A stretch of DNA of 64,000 bases from Nocardioides sp. (GTDB lineage Bacteria; Actinomycetota; Actinomycetes; Propionibacteriales; Nocardioidaceae), in NCBI RefSeq assembly GCF_030149505.1, contig NZ_JASBRN010000079.1, positions 1-64,000 on the forward strand, given 5' to 3'. Shown piece after piece: positions 55,836 through 64,000 of the stretch (within the stretch, counting starts at the first letter, position 1; each line of letters opens with the position of its first letter). The position numbers and the translations under genes are program-made. Below the pieces are notes generated by a model, which was not told where the DNA came from, searched no databases, and saw only the letters and a program-made list of their open reading frames with translations.

Positions 55836-56475
55836 CGCGATCTCGGCGCGCCGCGCTCTGCCCCTGCTCTGCCTGCTCCTCCCCCTCGGCCTCACCGCCT
55901 GCGGGGGCGAGGACGACAGCCCCGTCGACGGGGTGGAGGTCGAGAGCACCGTCGAGGGCGGCGAGGAGGTCGGCACCGACCTGGTCACGTTCGAGCTGCC
56001 CGACGACTGGGCCGTCCTCGACCAGGAGGCGATGGGCGAGCGCGTCGGCTCCGAGGCCAACCCGATGCTCGAGGAGATGTCCGAGCGGCTGGGCGTGACC
56101 CCGGAGCAGCTCGCCGTCCAGATGGATGCCGTCGAGCTCTACGCCGCCGCCCCCGGTGGCGCGGTGGACGGTTTCCTGACCAACGTCAACGTCATCGAGC
56201 AGCCCCTGCCCTCCGGAGGGCTGCCCGAGCCCGAGGGCATCCGGCCCGACCTGATGGCCTTCGCCGACGAGGTCGGCGACATCACCGAGATCGAGGGCGA
56301 CCTGGAGGGCCTGCGCGCGGAGTACACGGTCTCCTCCGGCGGGCTCGAGGTGCGCGGCGAGCAGCTCTACGTCGAGGTCGGCGACCAGCTGGTCATCATC
56401 AGCGTCTCGGCCGCCCGGGCCGAGGACGCCGCGGAGGTCGCCGACCTGGTCGAGCAGAGCCTCGGCGCCGCCTGA
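55804..56475 (+). CDS. Secreted lipoprotein of unknown function
   Basis: A 223-residue protein with a lipoprotein signal (ARRALPLLCLLLPLGLTAC, lipobox Cys near 33) and an acidic mature domain. It resembles LpqN/LpqT-type lipoproteins only loosely. In the frame that encodes the lipobox the only start is TTG 55804, inside the PAP2 gene. A better placed ATG at 55832, overlapping the PAP2 stop and 6 nt after TACCGT, is in another frame. Either TTG is used or one base is missing near 55840-55850. Confidence 0.75.
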   Translation: MPGAALPSSHDAISARRALPLLCLLLPLGLTACGGEDDSPVDGVEVESTVEGGEEVGTDLVTFELPDDWAVLDQEAMGERVGSEANPMLEEMSERLGVTPEQLAVQMDAVELYAAAPGGAVDGFLTNVNVIEQPLPSGGLPEPEGIRPDLMAFADEVGDITEIEGDLEGLRAEYTVSSGGLEVRGEQLYVEVGDQLVIISVSAARAEDAAEVADLVEQSLGAA

Positions 56476-56569
56476 GCCTCGAGCCACCGTCGTACGCCGG
56501 GGCGGTCCCCGGGTCCGCCCCACCCCGCGGGTCGGACCGCGGCGACCGCCGGCCTGGCACAGTGGCCAC

Positions 56570-57526
56570 GTGACCGACCTGCACCCCGACCTCGACCCCG
56601 CCACCGGGGCCCTGCTCTCCTTCCTCGCCGCGGCCGGTGCGCCGCCGATGTGGGAGCAGACCCCCGAGGAGGCCCGCGCCGGCTTCCGCACGCTCGCCGT
56701 CGACCTGCGAGACGACTCGCTGCTCCCGGCGATGGCCTCGGTCGAGGAGCGCGAGGTCCCCGGCGGCGCCGGCCCGCGACCGGCACGGGTCTACCGCCCC
56801 GAGGCCGACGGCCCGCTGCCGACGGTGCTGTTCCTGCACGGCGGCGGTTTCGTCATCGGTGACCTCGACACCCACGACCTGGCCTGCCGCACGATCGCCC
56901 GCGACTCCCGCGCCGTGGTCGTCTCCGTCGACTACCGCCTCGCGCCCGAGCACCCGTTCCCGGCCGCCGTCGAGGACACCCTCGCCGCCGCGGACTGGAT
57001 GGTGGCGCACCTCGACGAGCTCGGCGGCTCCGAGCGCACCGGCGTGGCCGGCGACTCCGCCGGCGGCAACCTGGCCGCCGTGGCCGCCCAGCACCTGCGC
57101 GACGCCGAGCACCCGCTGACCGCCCAGCTGCTGATCTACCCCGTCACCGAGATGGGCGCCGACACCGAGTCCTTCCGCGACAACGCCGAGGGCTACTTCC
57201 TCGACGCCGAGACGATGGCCTGGTTCGGCCGGCAGTACGCCGGGCCCGACGCCTCCGCCGTCGACCCCACCGACCCGCGTCTCTCGCCCCGGTTGGGCGA
57301 GCTGTCCGGGCTGGCCCCGGCCGTGGTCGTCACCGCCCAGTTCGACCCGCTCCGCGACGACGGCGACGCCTACGCCCACGCCCTCGCCGAGGCCGGGGTG
57401 CACGTCGAGCACCGCCGCTTCACCGGGCTGATCCACGGCTTCGTCGACATGGGTCGCCACTCCCCCGCCGCCGACGCCGCCGTCACCGAGACCTGCCGCC
57501 TCTTCGGGGAGCTGCTCCACCGCTGA
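56570..57526 (+). CDS. Alpha/beta hydrolase, hormone-sensitive lipase family
   Basis: A 318-residue esterase of family IV. The HGGG oxyanion motif is in VLFLHGGGFVIGDLDTHD, the nucleophile Ser in VAGDSAGGNLAAVAA, the Asp in AQFDPLRDDGDAYA and the His in GLIHGFVDMG. Such enzymes cleave short-chain acyl esters. GTG 56570 is 6 nt after CACAGT, so probably leaderless. The TGA stop is the first part of a family C repeat. Confidence 0.93.
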   Translation: MTDLHPDLDPATGALLSFLAAAGAPPMWEQTPEEARAGFRTLAVDLRDDSLLPAMASVEEREVPGGAGPRPARVYRPEADGPLPTVLFLHGGGFVIGDLDTHDLACRTIARDSRAVVVSVDYRLAPEHPFPAAVEDTLAAADWMVAHLDELGGSERTGVAGDSAGGNLAAVAAQHLRDAEHPLTAQLLIYPVTEMGADTESFRDNAEGYFLDAETMAWFGRQYAGPDASAVDPTDPRLSPRLGELSGLAPAVVVTAQFDPLRDDGDAYAHALAEAGVHVEHRRFTGLIHGFVDMGRHSPAADAAVTETCRLFGELLHR

Positions 57527-57578
57527 CTCGGCGCTGGTTCGACACTCACTCGGGCCTCGTTCGACGCTCACTCGGCGC
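57524..57578. repeat. Family C phrases beginning at the esterase stop codon
   Basis: TGACTCGGCGCTGGTTCGAC, then ACTCACTCGGGCCTCGTTCG and ACGCTCACTCGGCGC. Three imperfect units are present, inverted relative to 37072-37119. The first unit contains the stop codon of the esterase gene. Confidence 0.6.
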
Positions 57579-57688
57579 AGACGCGACGACGAGGCGCCGC
57601 GGTCGCAGGGGCCGCCGCAACCGGCCTGCGCCAGAGCTGCGTGCGCTGGGTCACGGCGCACCGGCGCCCGGGCTGCTTGGATGGCGAG

Positions 57689-58366
57689 ATGCTCGACTGG
57701 AACACGTTGCTCTCCGGCGCCACGACCGACCTCGCCCGGCTCGCCGCCGAGGTCGACCTCACCGCCGCGGTGCCGGCGTGCCCGGAGTGGTGCGTGGCCG
57801 ACCTGGTCGAGCACGTCGGCAGCATCCACCAGTGGGCGCGGCACGCCATCGTCGAGCAGAACCCCGAGGGCACCCCCGAGCCGGCACCGAGCGACCTCAG
57901 CACCCTGCCTGCGTGGTACGCCGGGCACGCCGGCGACCTGCTCGAGACCGTGACCGAGCGCGAGCCCACCGACCCCGCCTGGACCTTCGGCCGCCGGGTC
58001 GGGACGGTCGGCTGGTGGGCCCGACGACAGACCCACGAGACGCTCATCCACACCCGCGACGTGCTCGCCGCGGCCGGTCGCACCCACGAGTGGGCCATCG
58101 ACCCGGTCGTGGCCTGGGACGGAGTGCTCGAGGTCGAGGAGACCTTCTACCTCCGCCAGGTGCGGTTGGCCCGGATGGAGCCGCTCCCCGCGACGCTCCT
58201 GCTGCGGGTGACCGACGTCGACGCCGATCCGCTCCGCCTGGGCGACGGCGCTCCCCTCGTGGAGCTCGCCGCGCCCGCCGAGGAGCTGCTGCTGCTGCTC
58301 TGGCACCGCACCACCAGCGCGGACCCGGTCGCGGCCGACCTGCTCGCGCACCCGATCACGCCCTGA
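57689..58366 (+). CDS. Maleylpyruvate isomerase N-terminal-type (DinB-fold) protein
   Basis: A 225-residue protein of the DinB-like/MDMPI family. The N-terminal bundle has VPACPEWCVADLVEHVGSIHQW with the first His ligand, and WARRQTHETLIHTRD supplies two further His ligands of the usual metal site. The C-terminal part (about 135-225) is the common MDMPI_C/SCP-like extension. In actinobacteria these are mycothiol-dependent transferases or isomerases. ATG 57689 is chosen because the fold begins directly after it. Confidence 0.85.
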   Translation: MLDWNTLLSGATTDLARLAAEVDLTAAVPACPEWCVADLVEHVGSIHQWARHAIVEQNPEGTPEPAPSDLSTLPAWYAGHAGDLLETVTEREPTDPAWTFGRRVGTVGWWARRQTHETLIHTRDVLAAAGRTHEWAIDPVVAWDGVLEVEETFYLRQVRLARMEPLPATLLLRVTDVDADPLRLGDGAPLVELAAPAEELLLLLWHRTTSADPVAADLLAHPITP

Positions 58367-58412
58367 CCAGGTGACTGACGGCTGACCGACCAGCCGACCG
58401 ACCGACCCGCTC

Positions 58413-59018
58413 TCACTCGGCCCGGCGCGTCTCCAGCACCCGGAACCCCTTCGCCGAGGCCAGCCGTGTCGTCGGCCACCCCTGCTCCCCGAGCCACCGC
58501 TGCAGCGAGTCGGCGCCCAGGTTCTTGCCGACGACCATGACCGCCCGCCCGTCGGGGGCCAGGCGCGGCAGCCAGGCGAGCAGCAGCTCGTGCAGCGCCG
58601 CCTTGCCGATCCGGATGGGCGGGTTGGACCAGATCTCGTCGTACGTCGCCGCGGGGTCCACGTCGGCAGGCACCGCCGCGACGTACCTCGCGGTGACCCC
58701 GAGCGCGGCGGCGTTCTCCCGGGCCAGCAGCACGGCCCGCTCGTTGACGTCGACCGCGGTGACGCTCACCTCCGGGGAGGCGAGCGCCGCGGCCAGCCCG
58801 ATGACGCCGTAGCCGCAGCCCAGGTCCAGCACGCGACCAGAGGCGGGTGGCTCGGTCTCGCGGAAGAGCACGGCGGTGCCGGAGTCGAGCCGACCACGGG
58901 CGAAGACCCCCGACCCTGTGTCCAGCCGGAGGTCGACACCCCACACCGACACCTCGACCGGCTCGCGCAGGAAGGGCACCGACGGGTCGGCGGTGAAGTA
59001 GTGCTCGTCCTCGCTCAC
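58413..59018 (-). CDS. Class I SAM-dependent methyltransferase (RsmC-like)
   Basis: A 201-residue methyltransferase. The SAM-binding motif I is [17 protein letters not shown], and [10 protein letters not shown] is the NPP[FI] motif of RsmC/RlmG-type guanine-N2 rRNA methyltransferases. [15 protein letters not shown] at the N-terminus and [14 protein letters not shown] loop (here [14 protein letters not shown]) are typical of the short actinobacterial form. GTG 59018 overlaps the truA stop (GTGA), linking it to RNA modification. Confidence 0.9.
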   Translation of the reverse strand: MSEDEHYFTADPSVPFLREPVEVSVWGVDLRLDTGSGVFARGRLDSGTAVLFRETEPPASGRVLDLGCGYGVIGLAAALASPEVSVTAVDVNERAVLLARENAAALGVTARYVAAVPADVDPAATYDEIWSNPPIRIGKAALHELLLAWLPRLAPDGRAVMVVGKNLGADSLQRWLGEQGWPTTRLASAKGFRVLETRRAE

Positions 59019-59890
59019 GCGTCCTCCTCCGCGGCTGGGGCGACGGGCGCCCTGCGAGCCCGGGTCTGCTCGGCCCGCGCGGCCAGCTCCTCGTCGTCGG
59101 GGTAGGCGACCTCCTCCAGCGTCAGCCCGTGCGCCGGCGCGACGGTGACCTCGGGGGACCGGCTCGCGGAGGCGAGCACCGCGGCCGGCCAGCCGACCGG
59201 GCGCCGACCCTCCCCCACGGCGAGCAGGCAGCCGACGAGCGCGCGCACCATCGAGTGGCAGAAGGCGTCCGCGCGCACGGTCGCCTCGAGCACGCCGTCG
59301 GGGCGGCGGGTCCACGACAGGTCGAGCAGGGTCCGCACGGTGGTCGCGCCCTCGCGCTGCTTGCAGAACGCCGCGAAGTCGTGCAGCCCCACCAGCGGCG
59401 CGGATGCCTCGGCGAGCGCGTCGAGCGACAGCGGGCGCGACCACGCCAGCACGTGCGAGCGGGTCAGCGGGTCCACGGAACCGGGACGGTCGGCGACCCG
59501 GTAGGCGTAGCGCCGCCAGGTCGCCGAGAACCGTGCGTCGAAGCCCGCGGGCGCCTCGACGACCCGGCGCACCACGACGTCGGCCGGGAGGATGCCGGCC
59601 AGTCGGCGCTGCAGCGCCTCGAGCGGGGGCTCCGGCGAGCGGCCGGCGGAGGCAGCCAGCTCCTCGGCGGTCGTGTCGACGTGCAGCACCTGGCCGCGCG
59701 CGTGCACCCCGGTGTCGGTGCGACCCGCGCAGACGACGGGCACTCGCAGCAGCTCGCCCGTCGGCGTACGACGGCGCAGCGCGACCGCCAGCGCCTGCTC
59801 CACCTCGCCCTGGACCGTCCGCAGCCCCGGCTGGGCAGCCCACCCGTGGAAGCCGGAGCCGTCGTAGGCGAGGTCGATCCGCAGCCGCAC
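59015..59890 (-). CDS. truA: tRNA pseudouridine(38-40) synthase
   Basis: A 291-residue pseudouridine synthase. It starts [20 protein letters not shown], with the catalytic Asp in [18 protein letters not shown] and [16 protein letters not shown] after it. GTG 59890 is preferred because GGGAGGA lies about 9 nt upstream and it matches the family's N-terminus; GTG 59944 would add 18 residues. The usual actinobacterial order rpoA-rplQ-truA is interrupted here by a PfkB kinase and a GntR-dehydrogenase pair. Confidence 0.94.
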   Translation of the reverse strand: MRLRIDLAYDGSGFHGWAAQPGLRTVQGEVEQALAVALRRRTPTGELLRVPVVCAGRTDTGVHARGQVLHVDTTAEELAASAGRSPEPPLEALQRRLAGILPADVVVRRVVEAPAGFDARFSATWRRYAYRVADRPGSVDPLTRSHVLAWSRPLSLDALAEASAPLVGLHDFAAFCKQREGATTVRTLLDLSWTRRPDGVLEATVRADAFCHSMVRALVGCLLAVGEGRRPVGWPAAVLASASRSPEVTVAPAHGLTLEEVAYPDDEELAARAEQTRARRAPVAPAAEEDA

Positions 59891-59965
59891 CGGCCCATCC
59901 TCCCGTGCCGGGCGACCCACGGACAATTCACCTGCGCGTGACACCGCAGGCGGGGTCGCAGGGGC

Positions 59966-60862
59966 TCAGAGCTCGTGGCGGTACGGCGGGTCCGCACCGG
60001 GCCGAGACACCGTCACCGCGGCCGCGCGGCCGGCGTGTGCCAGCAGGTCCTGGACGACCGACTCGGCCGGCGCCTCCACGCGTCCACCCAGCAGGCCGTG
60101 CGTCCAGAGCCCGTCGACCAGCGCCGCGGCGAAGGTGTCCCCCGCGCCGATCGTGTCGGCGACCGTGACCGGCCGTGCGTCCACGCTGATCCGACGGCCC
60201 GTCTCCACCCAGGTCGCACCCGCACCACCGCGCGTCACCACGACCGCGCGAGGCCCCAGGCCGGCCAGCCGGTCGGCCGCGGCGTCGACGCCCAGGTCGG
60301 GCCACAGCACCTCGAGGTCCTCGTCGCTGACCTTGACGACGTCGGCCAGCGCGACGAGCGCCTCCACCGTGGCGACGACGTCCGCACCGGTGCCCGTGAT
60401 CGAGGGCCGGGCGTTGACGTCGTAGGTCACCGTCGCCCGCGGCCGCAGCCGCTCCACCAGGTCCCGGACGGCCTCCGCCCCCGGCGCGAGCACCGCGCCC
60501 AGCGAGCACACGTGCACGGCCTGCGGCGCCGGTTCGTCGGGGACCGGTCCCAGGCGCCAGTCAACGTCGAACTCGTAGGACGCCGCGCCGTCCGGGCCGA
60601 TCGTCGCCACCGCCGAGGAGCTGCGCACCACGACGTGCGGGTCCGCGGCGAGCGCCACCCCGGCGCGCGCCAGGTGGTCGGCCAGCACCGCGCCGCGCTC
60701 GTCGTCGGCGTACGCCGTTGCGAACCGCACCCGCCGCCCCAGCCTCGCCAGCGCCACCGCCACGTTGGCCGCGCTGCCGCCGGCCCGCTCCACGACCGTG
60801 CCGTCGGCGGCGTGCACCACGTCGACGAGCGCTTCACCGACCACCAGCACGTCCGGTTCCAT
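59966..60862 (-). CDS. PfkB-family carbohydrate kinase
   Basis: A 298-residue ribokinase-fold sugar kinase. The N-terminal motif GGSAANVAVALARLG (about 28-42) and the C-terminal signature VADTIGAGDTFAAALVDG with catalytic Asp are intact. It resembles fructokinases. ATG 60862 follows TAGACA by 7 nt, so it is probably leaderless. The upstream gap is filled by a family B repeat. Substrate is unproven. Confidence 0.91.
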   Translation of the reverse strand: MEPDVLVVGEALVDVVHAADGTVVERAGGSAANVAVALARLGRRVRFATAYADDERGAVLADHLARAGVALAADPHVVVRSSSAVATIGPDGAASYEFDVDWRLGPVPDEPAPQAVHVCSLGAVLAPGAEAVRDLVERLRPRATVTYDVNARPSITGTGADVVATVEALVALADVVKVSDEDLEVLWPDLGVDAAADRLAGLGPRAVVVTRGGAGATWVETGRRISVDARPVTVADTIGAGDTFAAALVDGLWTHGLLGGRVEAPAESVVQDLLAHAGRAAAVTVSRPGADPPYRHEL

Positions 60863-60895
60863 GGCGGGTTGTCTAGCACGTCGGGCCCCCTCCCG

Positions 60896-61017
60896 TGGTC
60901 GAGGTGCGTCCTGTGGCCGGGGTCGAGGCCTGCGTCGAGGTCCCGGCACGCGCCCCACCGCGTCCCTGCACCTCGACCTGCACCTCGACCCGCACCTCGA
61001 CCCGCACCTCGACCCGT
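60896..61017. repeat. Family B repeat between the PfkB and GntR genes
   Basis: GGTCGAGGTGCGTC and GGTCGAGGCCTGCGTCGAGG lead to the core CACGCGCCCCACCGCGTCC, followed by four CACCTCGACC iterons. It is the largest family B copy and occupies most of the 189-bp divergent gap, close to both predicted -10 boxes. Confidence 0.75.
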
Positions 61018-61051
61018 GGCCAGCCGGACCCCATGGCCTACCGTGCCGCGG

Positions 61052-61411
61052 GTGACGATCCACCCCCTCGACCCCGGCTCCGCCGACCCGCCGTTCGAGC
61101 AGCTCCGCCGCCAGGTGGCGTCCCGTGCCGCGTCGGGCGACCTGGCCGCCGGCACCCGGCTGCCGACGGTCCGGGCGCTGGCCGAGCAGCTCGGCGTGGC
61201 TGCGGGCACCGTCGCCCGGGCCTACAAGGAGCTGGAGGCCGACGGCGTGCTCGTCACCGAGGGCCGCCGCGGCACGTTCGTCCGCAGCAGCGGGGCCGCG
61301 ACCAGCGGCGACGCCCGCGCCGCGGCCACGACGTACGCCGCCGAGGCCCGGCGGCTCGGGCTCGGCCTCGACGAGGCGACCCGGCTGCTGGAGGAGGCCT
61401 GGCGCCGGTGA
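61052..61411 (+). CDS. GntR-family transcriptional regulator, short YtrA-type
   Basis: A 119-residue regulator. The winged helix-turn-helix (about 14-78) is clear: FEQLRRQVASRAASGDLAAG, LPTVRALAEQLGVAAGTVAR and AYKELEADGVLVTEGRRGTF. The short helical tail (80-119) marks the YtrA subgroup, which lacks a large ligand domain and often regulates transporters. GTG 61052 is 7 nt after TACCGT. It overlaps the dehydrogenase start by 4 bp (GTGA). Confidence 0.88.
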   Translation: MTIHPLDPGSADPPFEQLRRQVASRAASGDLAAGTRLPTVRALAEQLGVAAGTVARAYKELEADGVLVTEGRRGTFVRSSGAATSGDARAAATTYAAEARRLGLGLDEATRLLEEAWRR

Positions 61412-62367
61412 GGTACGTCGTGGTCGGGGCCGGGGCTGTCGGTGGCGCCACCGCGGCGCTGCTCCACGAGGCAGGTCGCGACGTGCAGCTCGTCGCCCGC
61501 GGGAGGACCCTGGCCGCCTTGCGGACCGCCGGTCTCGACCTCGCGGTGGGCGATCGCACCCGCGCCGTCCCGGTGCCCACGCTGGCCGGGCTGCACGAGG
61601 CGACCTGGGACCGGCAGAGCGTCCTGGTCCTCGCGGTGAAGTCCCAGCACACCCCCGACGTGCTCCCTGCCCTGGCGGACGTCCCTGCGCACGTCCCCGT
61701 GCTGTGCCTGCAGAACTCCGTGGCCAACGAGCGGCTGCTGCTCGAGCACCGCGACCCGGCCACCGTCCACGGGGTGGTCGTGATGATGCCGGCCAGCAGC
61801 CTGCGCCCGGGCTCGGTGGTGGTGCACTCCCTCGGGCTCCCCGGCCTGCTCGACCCCGGTCTGGCCACCGGTGGCACCGACCACGTCGACCACGCGGTCG
61901 CCGCGGACCTCGTCGCCGCGGGGTTCGACTCGGTGCCGCGCCAGGACGTCATGGCCTGGAAGCGCCGCAAGCTGCTGCTCAACCTCGGCAACGCGGTCGA
62001 CGCGGCCTACCGGGAGGGCCCCGAGGCCGACGAGCTCGTCGACCGGGTGCGACGCGAGGGCGTCGCCGTCTTCGCAGCCGCCGGACTCCCCGTGGTCAGC
62101 GAGGAGGAGGACCGGGTCCGCCGTGGCGAGCTGTTGCGCCCCCTGGTCCGACGCGACGAGGCCGGGAGCTCGACCTGGCAGAGCCTCGAGCGCGGCACGG
62201 GCGACACCGAGGCGGACCTCCTGAACGGCGAGGTCGTCCGCCTCGGCGCGAGGTACGCCGTCGACACCCCCGCCAACGCCGCCGTGCTCAGCGACGTGGA
62301 GGCCCTGGCCGCGAGGCGCAGGCGGCCACGCTCCCTGGACGCCTCGACGGTCCTGGCCCGGCTCTGA
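61408..62367 (+). CDS. Ketopantoate reductase family (PanE/ApbA) dehydrogenase
   Basis: A 319-residue NADP-dependent reductase. The N-terminal Rossmann motif is YVVVGAGAVGGATAALL, LAVKSQHTPD and CLQNSVANERLLL follow, and the C-terminal helical domain includes AWKRRKLLLNLGNAVDAA with the catalytic-region Lys. It could reduce ketopantoate for CoA synthesis, but several paralogues of this family act on other 2-keto acids, so panE is not assigned. Coupled to the GntR gene. Confidence 0.85.
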   Translation: MRYVVVGAGAVGGATAALLHEAGRDVQLVARGRTLAALRTAGLDLAVGDRTRAVPVPTLAGLHEATWDRQSVLVLAVKSQHTPDVLPALADVPAHVPVLCLQNSVANERLLLEHRDPATVHGVVVMMPASSLRPGSVVVHSLGLPGLLDPGLATGGTDHVDHAVAADLVAAGFDSVPRQDVMAWKRRKLLLNLGNAVDAAYREGPEADELVDRVRREGVAVFAAAGLPVVSEEEDRVRRGELLRPLVRRDEAGSSTWQSLERGTGDTEADLLNGEVVRLGARYAVDTPANAAVLSDVEALAARRRRPRSLDASTVLARL

Positions 62368-62406
62368 GCCGCCCCTCGCGAGGTGTGCCCCTGTGGGGCA
62401 CGGTGC

Positions 62407-62574
62407 TCAGCCGCGCTTGAGCCAGAAGGTGTCGCCCTCGACGGCGTGCTCGACCTGCTCGTACCCGGCACGCTCGGTCAGCACACCCTCCACCGAGAAC
62501 CGGCCCGCACGGACCGACGCCCGGCACAGGGTGACCTCGGTGCGGCCCGCACCTGCCCGACGAACGCCCCACAC
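62407..62574 (-). CDS. Possible small protein or gene remnant after rplQ
   Basis: A frame of 55 codons from GTG 62574 to TGA, with strongly G/C third positions, ending GDTFWLKRG. No family is recognised. The start lies 6 bp beyond the rplQ terminator hairpin, and there is no ribosome site or obvious promoter. It could be a small leaderless gene, or the leftover end of a larger one. The rest of 62368-62631 holds nothing else besides the terminator. Confidence 0.35.
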   Translation of the reverse strand: MWGVRRAGAGRTEVTLCRASVRAGRFSVEGVLTERAGYEQVEHAVEGDTFWLKRG

Positions 62575-62579
62575 GACGA

Positions 62580-62609
62580 ACGCCCCGCCCGGTGACCCGG
62601 GCGGGGCGT
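62580..62609 (-). terminator. Terminator of the rpoA-rplQ transcript
   Basis: ACGCCCCGCCCGG (62580-62592) and CCGGGCGGGGCGT (62597-62609) form a perfect 13-bp stem with a 4-nt loop, 22 bp past the rplQ stop codon. Confidence 0.85.
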
Positions 62610-62631
62610 CGTGCGGTGGTGCAGGGGTCGA

Positions 62632-63186
62632 TCAGGCCTTGTCGGCGTCCTCGGCCGGAGCCTCGGTCTCCTCCGCGGCGGCCTCGGGGGCCTCGGTCTC
62701 CTCGGCAGCAGCCTCGGGCGCCTCGGTCTCCTCGGCGGGGGCCTCGACCTCGGTCTCCTCGGCAGCCGGCTCCTCGACGGGGGCGGCCGGGGCGGGCGTG
62801 GTCTTCACACGGGCCGGCTTCGGGTCGTAGGCCTCGGTCACGAGCTCGATGACGGCCATGGGGGCGTTGTCGCCCTTGCGGGGGCCGAGCTTGGTGATCC
62901 GGGTGTAGCCACCGGGACGCTCCGAGAAGGTCGGGGCGATCTCGGTGAAGAGGACGTGCACGACGCCCTTGTCACGGATGGTCTTGAGGACCTCGCGACG
63001 CTGGTGCAGGTCGCCCTTCTTGGCCTTGGTGATCAGCTTCTCCGCCAGCGGGCGCAGCGCACGGGCACGCGACTCGGTGGTGGTGATGCGACCGTGCTCG
63101 AAGAGCTGGGTGGCCAGGTTGGACAGGATCAGCCTCTGGTGGGCGGGGCTACCGCCGAGGCGGGGACCCTTGGTGGGCTTGGGCAT
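62632..63186 (-). CDS. rplQ: 50S ribosomal protein L17 with acidic tail
   Basis: A 184-residue L17. Residues 1-120 are the conserved protein ([38 protein letters not shown]). Residues about 128-184 are an Ala/Pro/Glu-rich tail containing near-repeats of [11 protein letters not shown]. coli L17 ends near residue 127. The tail would be disordered and strongly negative. It lies 72 bp after rpoA, as is usual. Confidence 0.97.
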   Translation of the reverse strand: MPKPTKGPRLGGSPAHQRLILSNLATQLFEHGRITTTESRARALRPLAEKLITKAKKGDLHQRREVLKTIRDKGVVHVLFTEIAPTFSERPGGYTRITKLGPRKGDNAPMAVIELVTEAYDPKPARVKTTPAPAAPVEEPAAEETEVEAPAEETEAPEAAAEETEAPEAAAEETEAPAEDADKA

Positions 63187-63258
63187 GTCTCTCTCGATTC
63201 TCCCCGGCCGTACCAGGTACCGGAGTAGATGTTCCTTCTAGTGGGTTGAGCGGTGCGC

Positions 63259-64000
63259 TCAGTACTGCTCGTCCTCGACGAAGGCGTCGTCCTCGTCGTC
63301 GGAGTACGCCGCCAGGGCGGCGTGCGGGTCGAAGCCGGGCGCGCTGTCCTTGAGGGACAGACCCATCTCGACCAGCTTGGCCTTGACCTCGTCGATCGAC
63401 TTCGCACCGAAGTTGCGGATGTCGAGCAGGTCCTGCTCCGAGCGACCGATGAGCTCACCCACGGTGTGGATGCCCTCGCGCTTGAGGCAGTTGTAGGACC
63501 GGACGGTCAGCTGCAGGTCCTCGACCGGGAGGGCGAGGTCGGCGGCGAGCTGCTCGTCGACGGGCGAGGGGCCGATGTCGATGCCCTCGGCCTCGACGTT
63601 GAGCTCACGGGCCAGGCCGAAGAGCTCGACGAGGGTCTTGCCCGCCGAGGCGAGCGCGTCGCGGGGACGGATCGAGGGCTTGGTCTCGACGTCGATCACC
63701 AGCTTGTCGAAGTCGGTGCGCTGCTCGACTCGGGTGGCCTCGACCTTGTAGGTCACCTTCAGCACGGGGCTGTAGATCGAGTCGACCGGCATCCGGCCGA
63801 TCTCGTTGTCGGCACCCTTGTTCTGGACGGCCGAGACGTAGCCGCGGCCGCGCTCGACGACCAGCTCCATCTCCAGCTTGCCCTTGTCGGACAGGGTGGC
63901 GATCTTCAGGTCGGGGTTGTGCACCTCGACGCCGGCCGGGGGCGCGATGTCGGCGGCCGTGACGTCACCGGCACCGGACTTGCGCAGGTACATCGTGACC
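63259..64000 (-). CDS. rpoA: RNA polymerase alpha subunit (5' end outside window)
   Basis: About 247 C-terminal codons of RpoA. The visible part begins [18 protein letters not shown], in the N-terminal dimerisation domain, and continues through [21 protein letters not shown] and the linker to the C-terminal domain ([33 protein letters not shown]), which binds UP elements and activators. It ends in an acidic tail. The start codon lies beyond base 64000; an internal ATG at 63993 is not the true start. Confidence 0.96.
   Translation of the reverse strand, partial: VTMYLRKSGAGDVTAADIAPPAGVEVHNPDLKIATLSDKGKLEMELVVERGRGYVSAVQNKGADNEIGRMPVDSIYSPVLKVTYKVEATRVEQRTDFDKLVIDVETKPSIRPRDALASAGKTLVELFGLARELNVEAEGIDIGPSPVDEQLAADLALPVEDLQLTVRSYNCLKREGIHTVGELIGRSEQDLLDIRNFGAKSIDEVKAKLVEMGLSLKDSAPGFDPHAALAAYSDDEDDAFVEDEQY

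Noticed and set aside
61408..62367. Assignment as panE
   Set aside because: The family has many paralogues; the gene is paired with a GntR regulator rather than panB/panC, so only the family is stated.

Overview
The window looks like chromosome from a very GC-rich actinobacterium, most likely Nocardioidaceae (Nocardioides-like). That placement is inference. It rests on the codon bias, the gene orders mfd-mazG-lipoprotein-eno-ftsB-DUF501-ppx and rplM-rpsI-glmM, the fused cydDC gene, a DosR/DevR-type regulator, many promoters that appear to be leaderless (TAnnnT box 6-8 nt before the start codon), and abundant GGTCGAG/CTCGACC palindromic repeats. No search could be run.

Layout. 1-200: the end of an ISL3-type transposase and its probable right terminus. 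204-6807 (minus): cydA-cydB-cydDC plus a DosR-like response regulator, i.e. cytochrome bd oxidase, its assembly exporter and a hypoxia-type regulator; a DosR-like palindrome lies in front of cydA. 7151-8781 (minus): a thiolase-like lipid-transfer protein and a DUF35 partner behind a KstR-like operator, suggesting steroid or other acyl-CoA breakdown. 9098-15913: GIY-YIG protein, cystathionine beta-synthase, SGNH hydrolase, Bax-inhibitor-like membrane protein, an unusual tRNA with a UAA anticodon, peptide deformylase, ACT protein and uracil-DNA glycosylase. 16248-26281 (mostly minus): the ppx-DUF501-ftsB-eno and mazG-lipoprotein-mfd block, interrupted by an amidase on the plus strand. 26487-35230 (mostly minus): membrane protein, GNAT-TsaE fusion, alpha/beta hydrolase, alr, nnr, acpS and glmS, with a plus-strand AbiEi-like gene between nnr and acpS. 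35380-43684: coaA, a small membrane protein, an ABC exporter, glmM-rpsI-rplM, citrate synthase and a HAD phosphatase. 43812-58366: accessory functions (acyl-CoA ligase, HtrA protease, sensor kinase, double GNAT, ABC-F protein, paired acyl-CoA dehydrogenases, PAP2 protein, lipoprotein, esterase, DinB-like protein). 58413-64000: methyltransferase, truA, PfkB kinase, GntR regulator with a ketopantoate-reductase-like enzyme, rplQ and the 3' part of rpoA.

Themes. Cell-wall precursor supply (glmS, glmM, alr), cofactor and carrier biosynthesis (coaA, acpS), translation (rplM, rpsI, rplQ, rpoA, def, truA, tsaE) and metabolite repair (nnr) cluster as in other actinobacteria. The accessory stretches carry fatty-acid or steroid-type acyl-CoA enzymes.

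The most unusual content is the repeats. Family A is a REPIN-like long palindrome bounded by GGTCGAGC and GCTCGACC. Family B is built from GTCGAGG iterons around an ACGCGccccaccGCGT core. Family C is made of short 'GAAC...GTCAG' phrases near gene ends. Copies of both A and B lie in frame inside the two linkers of cydDC. I found no CRISPR array, prophage, biosynthetic cluster or clearly new defence system.
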